64,000 nt of DNA from Shewanella psychropiezotolerans (GCF_007197555.1 NZ_CP041614.1:3960001-4024000), one strand, 5' to 3'; numbered from the stretch's first letter, positions 20,616 through 29,915 are shown. A program made the numbers and translations. The notes: generated from the letters alone by a model not told the origin.

Positions 20616-21221
20616 ATGAATTCATCGACACTCAACGCCGCTAAGAAAGCATTGACCATCACATTTTCAGCAGGAAGTATCTTAGCCGTGTCGCTATTAT
20701 CTTTTAATGCAGCGGCCACCAGCCCTGCTCATCCAACGGATCTTAACTCTAGTGGTCACAACCAAAATATCATCACATCTCAGGCCTTCTCTTCATCCAA
20801 TTACCAAGTCCAGGACGTGACTAAGATGTTTCCTGCACCAGAAATAGGCATGGTGCAACACATACTCACTCTGCCTAAACTAGATGATGAGTCGAACTAC
20901 ATGGTCGAGATACAGATAGGCCAAACTCAGATGGTGGACTGTAATGGCGGGAGCCTGTCGGGTGACTTGCAACAACATTCGGTTCAAGGGTGGGGATATA
21001 ACTATTACCAAGTTGATTCGATCACTCAGGGACCAACGACAATGATGGCGTGTTTCAAACAAGCCAAAAAAGAGGCTTTTGTGCCAATCAGTACAGAGCT
21101 GAAAATCAGGTATGACAGTCGTCTGAATAAGGTATTTTATCTGCCCGAAGGCAGCGAACTAAGATATCGAGTCTGGGCGGTTGAGAGCCAATTCAGCACC
21201 TCAAAGCTAATGAGTGAATAA
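20616..21221 (+). CDS. eco: Ecotin-family periplasmic serine protease inhibitor
   Basis: Homologue of E. coli ecotin, a dimeric inhibitor of trypsin-fold serine proteases. The 201-residue protein is longer than E. coli ecotin because of an extended N-terminus: a signal peptide ending near NAAA-TS and a Ser/Asn-rich stretch up to about residue 65. The core is clear: [40 protein letters not shown], and the reactive loop TTMMACFK, which keeps the Met-Met P1/P1' pair and the Cys that pairs with DCN. A TTGGAG sits 6 bases before the ATG. It is divergent from the molybdoenzyme gene with 273 bases between them. Confidence 0.93.
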   Translation: MNSSTLNAAKKALTITFSAGSILAVSLLSFNAAATSPAHPTDLNSSGHNQNIITSQAFSSSNYQVQDVTKMFPAPEIGMVQHILTLPKLDDESNYMVEIQIGQTQMVDCNGGSLSGDLQQHSVQGWGYNYYQVDSITQGPTTMMACFKQAKKEAFVPISTELKIRYDSRLNKVFYLPEGSELRYRVWAVESQFSTSKLMSE

Positions 21222-21282
21222 TTAGCACCCAATATTGGTTATACATTTCACTACACGCATTAGTGACTAATTCCCCATACAT

Positions 21283-21309
21283 AAATGCCAGCTAGCTAAG
21301 CTGGCATTT
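21283..21309 (+). terminator. Rho-independent terminator after the ecotin gene
   Basis: AAATGCCAGC / GCTGGCATTT forms a perfect 10-base stem with a 7-base loop, followed by TTACCC. Confidence 0.75.
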
Positions 21310-21502
21310 TACCCTTCACTTACTCCTTAGAGCCTTTCTCCGGGCAAACAGCAATTTATCTCTAACAGTCCTGGTCTGATGATTGGCTCATTTATTCTCG
21401 ATTATCTACTATCGAATGGTATATTCTAGCTAAACCACTTAGAACATAAGCCTTATAACCAAGGTAAACACTCATTCGAATCAACAAGGATCTGATTAAC
21501 TC

Positions 21503-22489
21503 TTGAGTAGACTTAACATCAGCCTCTACACGATTTTGGCCCTAATAGCGTTCGCGGCTAACTCAGTCCTGTGCCGCCTGGCATTAGGCGATAACACCAT
21601 AGATGCGGCGAGCTTTACTTGGGTTCGGCTACTATCCGGAATGTTAGTGTTAATCATTATCTTAGCTTTCACTCGCTCAAGCTTAGGATCTAGCTTTAGC
21701 CGCACTGAGAGTAAGAGCCCGAGCCAAGATGAACAAGATAACCTGCAAGGGACATCTGCGGCCGACGCTTTGAGTCTGTCGAAGTCGAAAGCAAAAGGCA
21801 GTTGGCGAGCCGCTATATTGTTATTTATCTACGCGATAACCTTTTCCTTCGCCTATATATCATTGGCCACAGGCATGGGCGCCCTCATCTTGTTTGCCTC
21901 GGTGCAACTCACTATGGTTATAGCCAGTCTGCTCAGCGGTAAAAAACTCCACTATACTGAGTGGATCGGACTGATAATGGCTTTTTGCGGGTTCATTTAC
22001 CTGGTGATGCCGACACTCGCGACACCTTCACTGTCAGGTTTTATCCTGATGACAATATCTGGCATTGCATGGGCAGGTTACACTCTGATGGGGCGAGGCT
22101 CCGCAAGCGCACTTGGAGATACCAGCTATAATTTTCTGCGTACCTTACCTTTCGTTATCCTCTTAATCCTGGTCACATTTCAAGATGCTCAACTATCAAA
22201 TACCGGCCTGGCATTAGCCATAGTGTCCGGCGGGCTCGCCTCGGGGATCGGCTACACCATCTGGTATATTGCACTGACAGGTTTGAGCTCGATACAAGCG
22301 GCAGTGGTACAGCTAGTGGTGCCTGTTATCGCGGCTATTGGCGGTATCATATTTGCGGGTGAATCAATATCGATGCGCTTGATACTCGCCTCTGCGATGA
22401 TCTTAGGCGGGATCTTATTTCTGATAGTAGGAAAATATGTCCTTGAGAGCCGTGGTTCGCGCCATACTAAAGAAAACGAAAGCAATTAA
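21503..22489 (+). CDS. EamA/DMT-family membrane transporter
   Basis: Drug/metabolite transporter superfamily member of 328 residues with about ten hydrophobic segments in two EamA repeats (first from ILALIAFAANSVLCRLAL, second from GFILMTISGIAWAGYTLM). A charged cytoplasmic loop between segments 2 and 3 (about residues 60-105) is longer than usual. The frame begins at a TTG at 21503 with AAGGAT about 11 bases upstream; no ATG is suitably placed. The substrate cannot be told. It stands alone between the ecotin gene and the NiSOD cluster. Confidence 0.85.
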   Translation: MSRLNISLYTILALIAFAANSVLCRLALGDNTIDAASFTWVRLLSGMLVLIIILAFTRSSLGSSFSRTESKSPSQDEQDNLQGTSAADALSLSKSKAKGSWRAAILLFIYAITFSFAYISLATGMGALILFASVQLTMVIASLLSGKKLHYTEWIGLIMAFCGFIYLVMPTLATPSLSGFILMTISGIAWAGYTLMGRGSASALGDTSYNFLRTLPFVILLILVTFQDAQLSNTGLALAIVSGGLASGIGYTIWYIALTGLSSIQAAVVQLVVPVIAAIGGIIFAGESISMRLILASAMILGGILFLIVGKYVLESRGSRHTKENESN

Positions 22490-22654
22490 ACATCTCTGTT
22501 AAGCATCTGAACAGAGACTAAGCTTCCTCAGGCTCAACATCCAGATATCCTCAGTCTCTAACCCCGCTGCCCATTCGCCCTCATATTACTGTGCAACAAA
22601 TGTAAATGTTAGATTTATCTATTGTACCGCCCTTTACAAATCCCTTCTCACGAG

Positions 22655-22677
22655 CATAATGATATTGATTCTTATTT
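22655..22677 (+). promoter_or_regulatory. Fur-box-like sequence upstream of the NiSOD cluster
   Basis: CATAATGATATTGATTCTTA resembles the Fur consensus built of GATAAT hexamers (GATAATGATAATCATTATC). It lies about 35-60 bases before the first gene of the NiSOD cluster, in the promoter position. Iron-dependent control of a nickel SOD would let it replace the iron SOD when iron is scarce; this is known for other bacteria and inferred here. Confidence 0.5.
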
Positions 22678-22713
22678 GCATTTATCACTTATAGATATTG
22701 AAGGAGTGAGGGT

Positions 22714-23118
22714 ATGGATACATGGAAACAGCTGATTTTTGAGGCCAACCAAGCTTTTCAGGCTGGTGATTGGCAGGATGCCGAACATCAATATTTGGTC
22801 GCCGTGTCGAGAATTAATCACCTCTATGCCGAATACACCAACAATGAACAGGTCATGATGGCCTGGTTAGCCAGTTACCATAACCTGTCTGAGCTCTATG
22901 GCAGACAGGGAAAAGCCGACGCTCAACTTAGCAATATCATGATCCCTTATCACCAATTAAGAAATCGACTCATCACTCAAGCAGATAATAAGCCCATCTA
23001 TGCCGCGATCCTGCATGGATTGAAGCTTAGCTGCAAAGAGTTATACCTATTCCAAAAGAGCCAATTACAGGGATCTAAATGTATCGATATGAACGCTTTG
23101 GCTCCGGTCATTCACTAG
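22714..23118 (+). CDS. Small TPR-like hypothetical protein, first gene of the NiSOD cluster
   Basis: 134 residues, soluble, no signal peptide. The helical, Ala/Tyr-rich pattern (FEANQAFQAGDWQDAEHQYL near residue 9, MAWLASYHNLSELYGRQGKADAQL near residue 49) is like tetratricopeptide repeats. Function not recognised. A strong AAGGAG precedes the ATG. It is 61 bases upstream of the His-rich membrane protein gene and shares its direction with sodN and sodX, so a role in NiSOD maturation or nickel handling is suggested by context only. Confidence 0.75.
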   Translation: MDTWKQLIFEANQAFQAGDWQDAEHQYLVAVSRINHLYAEYTNNEQVMMAWLASYHNLSELYGRQGKADAQLSNIMIPYHQLRNRLITQADNKPIYAAILHGLKLSCKELYLFQKSQLQGSKCIDMNALAPVIH

Positions 23119-23178
23119 TAACAAGCCTATCTCAAACCAGACATCTGAAACCCACTTAATAGTTAAGGTCAAGTACCC

Positions 23179-23385
23179 ATGAAGCAAAGATTCTCAGCAG
23201 TATTCACATTCATATCCACCCTGCTTATCGCCCCAACGGCCTTGGCACATCCGGGACATGATCATGCTCATTGGTCATCGTCTATGGTCCATCTGCTGTG
23301 GATTTTGCCCGCCGTGGCGGCCCTGGGACTCGCCATCACTATGTACCGTCGAAAGAAAGCCGCGACTCGATCAGACAGCAAATAA
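23179..23385 (+). CDS. Small His-rich membrane protein in the NiSOD cluster
   Basis: 68 residues: a signal peptide ending at ALA (about residue 23), the metal-binding-like sequence HPGHDHAHW directly after it, one membrane segment (VHLLWILPAVAALGLAITMY) and a basic cytoplasmic tail. The mature N-terminus would thus begin with a His/Asp cluster facing the periplasm, as in HupE/UreJ-type nickel proteins. Ten bases separate it from sodN, so it is almost certainly cotranscribed. Nickel binding is inference; zinc or copper is equally possible on sequence alone. Confidence 0.75.
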   Translation: MKQRFSAVFTFISTLLIAPTALAHPGHDHAHWSSSMVHLLWILPAVAALGLAITMYRRKKAATRSDSK

Positions 23386-23395
23386 GGGGGCTAAC

Positions 23396-23896
23396 ATGTT
23401 TTATAATTTATTGAATAAACTCGACAGTAAAGCGTCTTTTAAGCGTGCCTCGGCCCACTGTGATATTCCGTGCAAGATTTACGATCCTATCACGGCTCAG
23501 CTGGCGGTATTGACTATGATCCGCATGGTCGACTTACTCGAAGAACTCAATGCTAAGTCATCTCTGACGCCCAATGAACAGGCTCAATTCGGCCGTTTAG
23601 TCGCCGAAAAAGAAGTCCATGGCCACAAGGTAAAAGATGAGATCACTATTATCTGGGGCGACTACATCAAGCAGCCTCAGCTGGATCAATTCCCGCAGCT
23701 CCATGAGCTGAGTCACAGCATCATGTTGGCGGCATCTAAAGCCAAACAGCATATCGATCGTGATGCGACTCTGCTACTGCTGGAAAAGGTCAATCGCTTC
23801 GCCGAGATATTCTGGGAGACCAAAGGGGTTAAGACTTATCAGGCCACCTGCCCTTATCCGCCCGCAGAGACCTTGATTTACCCACAATTAACATAG
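23396..23896 (+). CDS. sodN: Nickel superoxide dismutase
   Basis: Ni-dependent enzyme that converts superoxide to hydrogen peroxide and oxygen. The Ni-hook HCDIPC followed by Y fits the family HCxxPCxxY, with His21, Cys22 and Cys26 as ligands after removal of the 20-residue leader (cleavage at SA-HC). The mature part would be 146 residues, longer than the 117-residue Streptomyces enzyme. AAGGGGG precedes the ATG at 23396; the reading frame is open further upstream but that part overlaps the preceding gene. sodX, the maturation protease, follows 22 bases downstream. Confidence 0.95.
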   Translation: MFYNLLNKLDSKASFKRASAHCDIPCKIYDPITAQLAVLTMIRMVDLLEELNAKSSLTPNEQAQFGRLVAEKEVHGHKVKDEITIIWGDYIKQPQLDQFPQLHELSHSIMLAASKAKQHIDRDATLLLLEKVNRFAEIFWETKGVKTYQATCPYPPAETLIYPQLT

Positions 23897-23918
23897 CGAT
23901 TAAGCTTAAGGAGCACTC

Positions 23919-24212
23919 ATGTTTGGGATCAATCTATACCGTATTGCCGGAGTCAGTATGCAGCCGCGTATTCCTGCCGGCAGTTTCGTTCTCTGCATGA
24001 GCGCCTTTTCTCGAACTCGTTTAACACTAGGTGCAGTATACCTTTTCGATCACCCCAGACTAGGTGAGCTGATCAAGACCCTTGTCAAAATAGACTGTGC
24101 GGGTAACCTCTGGTTCAAAGGAGAAAACGATACCAGTATATCCAGCCAAGAGATGGGCCCCATAAGAAGTGGCAGAGTCATAGGCAAGGTCACCCTGATC
24201 ATATCGGCCTGA
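23919..24212 (+). CDS. sodX: Nickel-type SOD maturation protease (S26-like)
   Basis: Small signal-peptidase-like protease that trims the NiSOD leader so that His becomes residue 1. The 97-residue protein has the S26 catalytic serine in GVSMQPRI (Ser13) and the catalytic lysine in LIKTLVKI (Lys53), which is the family Ser/Lys dyad. No membrane anchor is evident, as in cytoplasmic SodX proteins. AAGGAG lies before the ATG, and the gene is last in the NiSOD cluster. Confidence 0.92.
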   Translation: MFGINLYRIAGVSMQPRIPAGSFVLCMSAFSRTRLTLGAVYLFDHPRLGELIKTLVKIDCAGNLWFKGENDTSISSQEMGPIRSGRVIGKVTLIISA

Positions 24213-24336
24213 GATGCTAACTCACTGTCTAGCGATTAACCCATTTTAAGTTAGTCATTCAAAGATACTGACAACTTAAAAACCTTACCTCGAATCATCA
24301 ATTGTAACCTAGGACGCTATTTGTTAGCGTTAAGTC

Positions 24337-24558
24337 ATGACAGCATTTCATATCACCAGAATACATACATCAAGAGGTATTTTCAGGCTGAGCGGCCACT
24401 GGGCTCAGACACTGGAGATATCTGCTATCGAATTTATGGGCACAGATGGCTGGGTAGGACTAAACTTAGCAGATGAAAATTCCCGCCAATTAATGCTCTA
24501 TTTGGAGCAGGAAATTCTAACCCATTTACGGTCGCAACATCCGACTGATATTTACTAG
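24337..24558 (+). CDS. Small hypothetical protein, 73 residues
   Basis: Not recognised. The 73-residue protein has a mixed sequence without signal peptide or membrane segment, with two tryptophans (SGHWAQTLE, TDGWVGLNL). No strong ribosome-binding site is seen. Its stop lies two bases from the stop of the convergent ATPase gene. It may be real because the frame is clean and has typical codon use, but a chance frame is possible. Confidence 0.5.
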   Translation: MTAFHITRIHTSRGIFRLSGHWAQTLEISAIEFMGTDGWVGLNLADENSRQLMLYLEQEILTHLRSQHPTDIY

Positions 24559-24560
24559 AA

Positions 24561-25064
24561 TTAGAAGACTTCGAACTGTCTGGCCATTCTCTGTATCTGG
24601 GCTAACGGTACGCCATGGTTATTTCGCTTGGCGCATTCAGCTTGATGAGCAGGGTCATGAGGTTCACCTATTAACACGATGCGAACCTGATAGCCCAAGG
24701 CCTTCGCCGCGGCTTCGTAGGCCATAAACTCCCAGTAAGCCATATTAGTATTATCACAAATAACTAGAGGCTGAGAAACCGATAGCGCATGAATAAATCC
24801 ACTTAAGTTGCGCTGATGAAACTCGGCCAAACATTTAGCATCGAACCTGTACTCATCCCCTACATAGAACAAACTATCCGTCGAGAAATAGCCCTTGCTC
24901 CGAATGTTCATGGCGACTTCGAGTGTTTGACTGCCAATAAACTCATCGACCCAACGAGACTTACCGCTGCCGGGAAGACCGCGCATGATTATCACTAACT
25001 TTTTCAAATTCTGACCTTGTTTATCTTCCTCTTTTGGCAGAGTTCGACTCAGGGCTTCTTCCAT
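24561..25064 (-). CDS. P-loop ATP-binding protein (kinase-like)
   Basis: 167 residues with the Walker A motif GLPGSGKS at 29-36 and a later Asp-Asn-Thr segment (VICDNTNM) reminiscent of polynucleotide-kinase-type AAA_33 proteins. Activity is not known. GAGGTAG precedes the ATG by 6 bases. It is leftward and lies 47 bases downstream of cobB on the same strand, so the two may be cotranscribed. Confidence 0.8.
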   Translation of the reverse strand: MEEALSRTLPKEEDKQGQNLKKLVIIMRGLPGSGKSRWVDEFIGSQTLEVAMNIRSKGYFSTDSLFYVGDEYRFDAKCLAEFHQRNLSGFIHALSVSQPLVICDNTNMAYWEFMAYEAAAKALGYQVRIVLIGEPHDPAHQAECAKRNNHGVPLAQIQRMARQFEVF

Positions 25065-25111
25065 CTTTAACTACCTCGGCTATTACGACATTCTATTTTC
25101 AACCCAATTTC

Positions 25112-25834
25112 TTAGCGATTACTGATCACAGTCCCCGACAAGATATTATCGACCAAGTCTGGCACTATTTCACTGGCCTTACCCTGCAGATGATATTGAA
25201 ATTGACTGTGACGGTCTGCTTCGACCAAGTTGACTTCAACGGTTTGAGCGCCATGGTGATTAGCAGTATCAACAAAGCCTGCGGCCGGATAAACGGTGCC
25301 TGAAGTCCCTATGGCGATAAACAGATCACAATTATCTAAAGTATGTTGAATGCGGTCTAGGCCAATGGGCATTTCACCGAACCAAACCACATGGGGCCTT
25401 AGCCTCTGGGCCGGAATACAGCAAGTACACGTATGCTCGGGGCCAAATGGGTCTTTGAGTAAAAAGGTTTGACGGGAACGCGGACAACGTCCTTTCGACA
25501 ACTCCCCATGCATATGCAATAAACGGTGTGATCCCGCTCGTTCGTGTAGGTCATCGATATTTTGAGTGACTATCAATAGCTCACCATCAAATTCTCTCTC
25601 GAGGCGCGCTAAGGCATTATGCCCTGCATTCGGTTCCACATCTCCACTATGCAGCTGACTCCAACGGGCATTGTAGAATCGATCCACAAGCTCGGGATCT
25701 CGCGCATAACCTTCCGGCGTCGCAACATCTTCAATTTTATGTTCTTCCCATAGACCATCTTGATCTCTGAACGTTCTTAAGCCTGATTCTGCTGAAATTC
25801 CAGCGCCGGTTAAAATCACTATCTGCCGATACAT
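25112..25834 (-). CDS. cobB: NAD-dependent protein deacylase (sirtuin, CobB-type)
   Basis: Class III sirtuin that removes acetyl or succinyl groups from lysines using NAD. Visible hallmarks in the 240-residue protein are GAGISAESG (10-18), the NAD motif TQNIDDLHERAGS, the catalytic His in LHMHGEL, and two cysteine pairs for zinc (CPRSRQ and CTCC). The start at 25834 has AAGGA 7 bases upstream; earlier ATGs at 25840 and 25849 overlap that site. Tyr and Arg in the TPEGYARDP / FYNARW region resemble the CobB residues for desuccinylation. Confidence 0.92.
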   Translation of the reverse strand: MYRQIVILTGAGISAESGLRTFRDQDGLWEEHKIEDVATPEGYARDPELVDRFYNARWSQLHSGDVEPNAGHNALARLEREFDGELLIVTQNIDDLHERAGSHRLLHMHGELSKGRCPRSRQTFLLKDPFGPEHTCTCCIPAQRLRPHVVWFGEMPIGLDRIQHTLDNCDLFIAIGTSGTVYPAAGFVDTANHHGAQTVEVNLVEADRHSQFQYHLQGKASEIVPDLVDNILSGTVISNR

Positions 25835-26128
25835 TTTCATTCCTTCCATACTCTTTTTATTCTTATTAAATATAACCCGACAAGCCTGACTCAAATATCT
25901 GACACACGATATTATGCATTAGTATAAATACAATAATAACAATACAAAATGTAAGCTTAAATCGCATGCTTTATCTCTGATTTATAGCGATTTATTGTAT
26001 TTGCTTTGATAAAGGTGAGATAAAGACCTTCAAAGGTTTAAGTTTTTAATTTTACCTCTATAATAGATCTTAATATCCACTATTGAACCGATAGTTAAAC
26101 TGATGGTTCTGCAATCAAGAGATTAGTA

Positions 26129-26560
26129 ATGACAGATGGAAATCAGGCGCTAAAAAAAGCGGGTTTGAAAGTTACCTTACCACGAGTCAAGATTCTAGAA
26201 CTGATGCAAGGACCCGAAAATCAACACATCAGTGCTGAGGATCTGTATAAAAGATTACTCGCGTTAGGTGAAGAGATCGGTCTTGCCACCGTGTACCGTG
26301 TACTCAACCAATTCGATGATGCAGGTATCGTTACCCGCCATCACTTCGAGAGCGGCAAGGCAGTTTTCGAATTGGCGACTAAACATCACCACGATCACCT
26401 CGTTTGCTTATCATGCAACAAGGTCATCGAGTTTTCAGATGATCTGATCGAGACTCGACAAGATGAGATTGCCATGAAACACAACATAAAACTCACCAAC
26501 CACAGCCTATACCTATACGGTGTGTGTACTAATGATGAGTGTGAACACAACGACGCTTAA
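26129..26560 (+). CDS. fur: Ferric uptake regulator
   Basis: Iron-responsive DNA-binding repressor. The 143-residue protein carries the winged helix (TVYRVLNQF), the regulatory metal site KHHHDHLVC and the structural zinc cysteines in CLSCNK plus CTNDEC near the C-terminus. Length and sequence fit Fur rather than Zur. It is rightward and divergent from cobB. Its product should act on the Fur-box-like site upstream of the NiSOD cluster 3.5 kb away. Confidence 0.96.
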   Translation: MTDGNQALKKAGLKVTLPRVKILELMQGPENQHISAEDLYKRLLALGEEIGLATVYRVLNQFDDAGIVTRHHFESGKAVFELATKHHHDHLVCLSCNKVIEFSDDLIETRQDEIAMKHNIKLTNHSLYLYGVCTNDECEHNDA

Positions 26561-26585
26561 GACACACTAAGTTTCATCCTAAAAG

Positions 26586-26610
26586 AACCAGCCCTCGAGC
26601 TGGTTTTTTT
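26586..26610 (+). terminator. Rho-independent terminator after fur
   Basis: AACCAGC / GCTGGTT stem with a CCTCGA loop, followed by a T run (TTTTT). On the reverse strand the same hairpin lacks a clear T run, so it mainly serves fur. Confidence 0.85.
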
Positions 26611-26617
26611 GTGCCTA

Positions 26618-27118
26618 TTAAAGATGCTTGTGAAACACATTCACCTTGTGCCCCATAAAACGGTCTCTATTTCTATGCTCCATCCCAAGCTTTTTGACCA
26701 GGTTTTCAGACCCTTTATTACCCAATAAAATGAGAGCAATCGCTTCATGGACTCCAAAGTCTGGAAACGACTCTAATGCCGACTTCCCCGCTTCAAAGCC
26801 ATAACCTTGGCCCCAATATTCTGGCAGATAACGGTAACCCAGCTCGACTTCCCTAAATTCAGTAATATACTTAGGTCCACAAAATCCAATGACTTTCTTA
26901 TCCGCTTTATGCTCTACGGCCCAACGGCCGTAACCAAACTCTTCGTAGTTGGCAATGATGATATCTGAAAGAATCTGCTCAGCTTGATCGACCGAGGTCA
27001 TCGGCTCGCCGGGAATGTAAGTCAAGATCTCTGGTATGCTGTTAAGCAAGAATAGGGTGTGAATATCCTTAGCTTCAAATTGTCGTAAAATCAACCTATC
27101 CGTTTCAGCAATGATCAT
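26618..27118 (-). CDS. GNAT-family N-acetyltransferase (RimJ/RimL type)
   Basis: 166 residues from the start at 27118 (MIIAETDRLILRQF), which has AAGGGA 6 bases upstream; the frame is open 17 codons further. The opening ETDRLILRQ and the acetyl-CoA-binding region (LPEYWGQGYGFEAG) fit RimJ/RimL-type acetyltransferases. The substrate is unknown. It converges with fur and is divergent from the glutamate-synthase-like gene. Confidence 0.85.
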   Translation of the reverse strand: MIIAETDRLILRQFEAKDIHTLFLLNSIPEILTYIPGEPMTSVDQAEQILSDIIIANYEEFGYGRWAVEHKADKKVIGFCGPKYITEFREVELGYRYLPEYWGQGYGFEAGKSALESFPDFGVHEAIALILLGNKGSENLVKKLGMEHRNRDRFMGHKVNVFHKHL

Positions 27119-27287
27119 ATAATCCCTTAATTTGAGGCTAATGTTTGAACCCAGTACATCTAAACACAATTTAGTGCAGCGAATCTAAATTAGTAACCAA
27201 TTTATATACCTGTTAGTTTTTTATCAATATAATCCCATAATAAAGCGTATATTTTGCTCGGTTCCGCACGATTAACAAGGAAGCAAT

Positions 27288-28925
27288 ATGACAATAATGC
27301 AATTGATTTACTGGCTAATTGCCAGTGTAGGTAACCTGTTAGCCCTCTTTTTTTTAAGTACAAGCCCCCTATCCGTATTGCTATTAGTATTCACAGCCTG
27401 CTACACAGTAATCGGCTTTTATGATCTCAAATTTAGCTCCCACAACTTAAACAGACTCTACCCTGTAGTCGCCTACCTTCGCTATTTCCTCGAGTCCTAT
27501 CGGGTCGAGATCCAACAATATTTCATCGCAAATGACACAGAAGAGCGCCCCTTTAATCGAGAGCAGAGATCCTTGGTTTATCAGAGAGCCAAGAATATCC
27601 GTGACACCATCGCCTTCGGTACCCAGAGAGATCTGCTGGAAGAGAACTATCTTAGCCTCTGGCATTCACTGTCCCCAAAAAAAATAAGCGATGAGGTGAA
27701 ACGCATCAAATTCGGCGGACCCGACTGCACTCAACCCTATGAAGCATCTTATTTAAATATATCAGCCATGAGTTTTGGCTCATTAAGCGCAAATGCCATC
27801 GAAGCCTTGAACCTTGGTGCCAAACAGGCCGGCTGCTTTCATAATACGGGAGAAGGCGGCGCAAGCCCCTACCACCTAAAACACGGTGGCGACATAGTGT
27901 GGCAGATAGGCTCAGGACTATTTGGTTGCCGTGATGATGAAGGCAATTTTGACCCAGACTCCTTCGAAACCATGGCTAAGCGACCACAAATAAAGATGAT
28001 TGAAATAAAGCTCAGCCAAGGTGCAAAACCTGGCCACGGAGGCGTGCTACCTAAGGCTAAAATCACCCGGGAAATCGCCGAAATTCGTCATATCCCCATG
28101 GACAGAGACTGCGTATCTCCGGCAGTAAACCCAGAATGTACCACTCCCATAGATCTGCTTAATTTTGTTGCGCGATTAAGAGAACTCAGTGGCGGTAAAC
28201 CCGTCGGTTTTAAACTTTGCATCGGCAACCCCGCCGAATTTCTCGGGATCTGTAAGGCTATGCTGAAGACAGGGATCACCCCGGACTTCATCACAGTCGA
28301 CGGCGCTGAGGGTGGCACCGGAGCCGCACCAGTTGAATTCACGAACCGACTCGGCATGGTGTGTCTCGAAGCCGTGTATTTTGTTCACAACGCCTTAATC
28401 GGCGTGGGATTAAGAGACAAAATCCGCATCATAGCCTCGGGGAAAACCGCCTCGAGTTTCGATCTGCTCACGAAAATTGCCCTAGGCGCCGATACGGTTA
28501 ACGCCGCGCGCACCATGATGTTGGCTCTGGGATGTATTCAGTCCCGTCACTGCAACACCAATCTGTGCCCCACTGGCGTCGCCACCCAAGATCCCGCCAG
28601 GGCCAAAGCAATCAATGTGCAGGAGAAGAGTTTAAGGATTAAAAACTTCCATCACAATACCCTAAAGAGCTTCTACGAACTCGTCGGCAGCATGGGCTTA
28701 GATGATCCCGCTAAGCTGCTCCCCCAGATGATAAAACGCCGCTCCCCCTATGGCCTACTGATGTCTATGGGTAGCCTAATCAAACCCGTAGCGCCGAATG
28801 CGCTGATTGAAAACGGTGAACTGGATGATGCCTGGCAGATCTGGTGGAAGACCAGCCGAGCAGAACAGTTCTACGCCGAAGATGTGTTCTTCCTCCAGCC
28901 TCCTGAATTCAGGCATCAGGCCTAA
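27288..28925 (+). CDS. FMN-binding glutamate-synthase-family protein
   Basis: 545 residues carrying the FMN/Fe-S domain of glutamate synthase large subunits without the amidotransferase or FAD domain. Two membrane segments lie at the N-terminus (about 4-45). The central part has ISAMSFGSLS, TGEGGASPYH, KPGHGGVLPKAKIT, DGAEGGTGAAPVEF and the cluster region CIQSRHCNTNLCPTG. It is thus a membrane-attached relative of GltB of unknown substrate, widespread in bacteria. AAGGAAG precedes the ATG. Confidence 0.85.
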   Translation: MTIMQLIYWLIASVGNLLALFFLSTSPLSVLLLVFTACYTVIGFYDLKFSSHNLNRLYPVVAYLRYFLESYRVEIQQYFIANDTEERPFNREQRSLVYQRAKNIRDTIAFGTQRDLLEENYLSLWHSLSPKKISDEVKRIKFGGPDCTQPYEASYLNISAMSFGSLSANAIEALNLGAKQAGCFHNTGEGGASPYHLKHGGDIVWQIGSGLFGCRDDEGNFDPDSFETMAKRPQIKMIEIKLSQGAKPGHGGVLPKAKITREIAEIRHIPMDRDCVSPAVNPECTTPIDLLNFVARLRELSGGKPVGFKLCIGNPAEFLGICKAMLKTGITPDFITVDGAEGGTGAAPVEFTNRLGMVCLEAVYFVHNALIGVGLRDKIRIIASGKTASSFDLLTKIALGADTVNAARTMMLALGCIQSRHCNTNLCPTGVATQDPARAKAINVQEKSLRIKNFHHNTLKSFYELVGSMGLDDPAKLLPQMIKRRSPYGLLMSMGSLIKPVAPNALIENGELDDAWQIWWKTSRAEQFYAEDVFFLQPPEFRHQA

Positions 28926-28958
28926 AGCATCTAAAAACTAATATTTAAGCGTCTAGGC

Positions 28959-29881
28959 CTATAACAAGATCCACAACCAAAATCCGAAACTAAACACACA
29001 GAGCACAGTCGATAAGACGACTGTGCTGGCCAATACTGATTGCTGCACCTTAAGCTGAGTGGCAATCAGATAGGCATTCACACCCAGCGGTGAGGCACTG
29101 AGCAGCACTACTAGCGCCAAACTATCCCCTACCATGCCCAAGCCATAATGTCCGAAACCGTATACCAGAGCCGGCAACACTAGCAATTTAATTGCGCATG
29201 CCAAGGCCGAAAATACCCACTCCTGACTGATGCTATAAAAACTCAGGTTCGCCCCAAGACGAACAAGGCGCAGGCCAATGCTGGCTCAGCCAGCAGACTG
29301 AGTCCGGACATCAGCTCATCGGGCAGCTTGAGCCCCAAAGCATTAATGATCATTCCCAGAGAGATACTCATCACAACAGGATTAAATAAAATTGAGCGGG
29401 TGAAGCTGGACCATGAAAAAGCTTGTCCTGACGCTCTAGAGGAAAGTAAGAAGGTCATAGCAAACAAGAGCGCACTATGAAAGGTGATGATGACAAACAC
29501 ATTACCCATCATAGACTCACCCAACGCCGCGATGATGATGGGCAGACCCACTAGAATCGTGTTGGAATAACTGCAGCCTAAAGCGTAGACGGCACTTTGG
29601 GCCTGATTTTTACTACTCCGGCTAAAGAATTTACTGGCCACAAAACCTATGCCATACACGGCAAGAACAGGCAGATAAAATGCCACCAGCTCGGTGATGT
29701 TCAGACTCTGCTCTAGGGGTGCTTTATACATATTCAGGAACAAAAAGGCCGGAATACTGATATTAAAGGCAAATTTACCTATACCAGCTAGATGCTCACG
29801 GCTGAAGTATTTGATATGAGTCAGCAGGTAGCCCAAACCCACCATGAAAATCAACGGAAAAATAACGGATACGATAAACAT
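28959..29881 (-). pseudogene. AEC (auxin efflux carrier) family transporter, frameshifted
   Basis: Two frames on the reverse strand give one AEC-family permease when joined. The first frame (start 29881) stops after LACALFVLGRT; the second continues as GANLSFYSISQEWVF, overlapping from 29253 on. The break is at a run of four C (29252-29255 on the + strand); one extra base would give about 307 residues, the normal length for the family. The two parts cover about nine or ten hydrophobic segments. It could be a true pseudogene, a slippage mutation, or a sequence error. Confidence 0.85.
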
Positions 29882-29915
29882 AATTAACTCAAAGCATCAG
29901 TAAAAAATGGCAACA

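Noticed and set aside
13285..24336. 16-base identity TTAGCGTTAAGTCATG near 13285-13300 and 24321-24338
   Set aside because: A 16-base match is expected about once by chance in a window this size; no flanking similarity.
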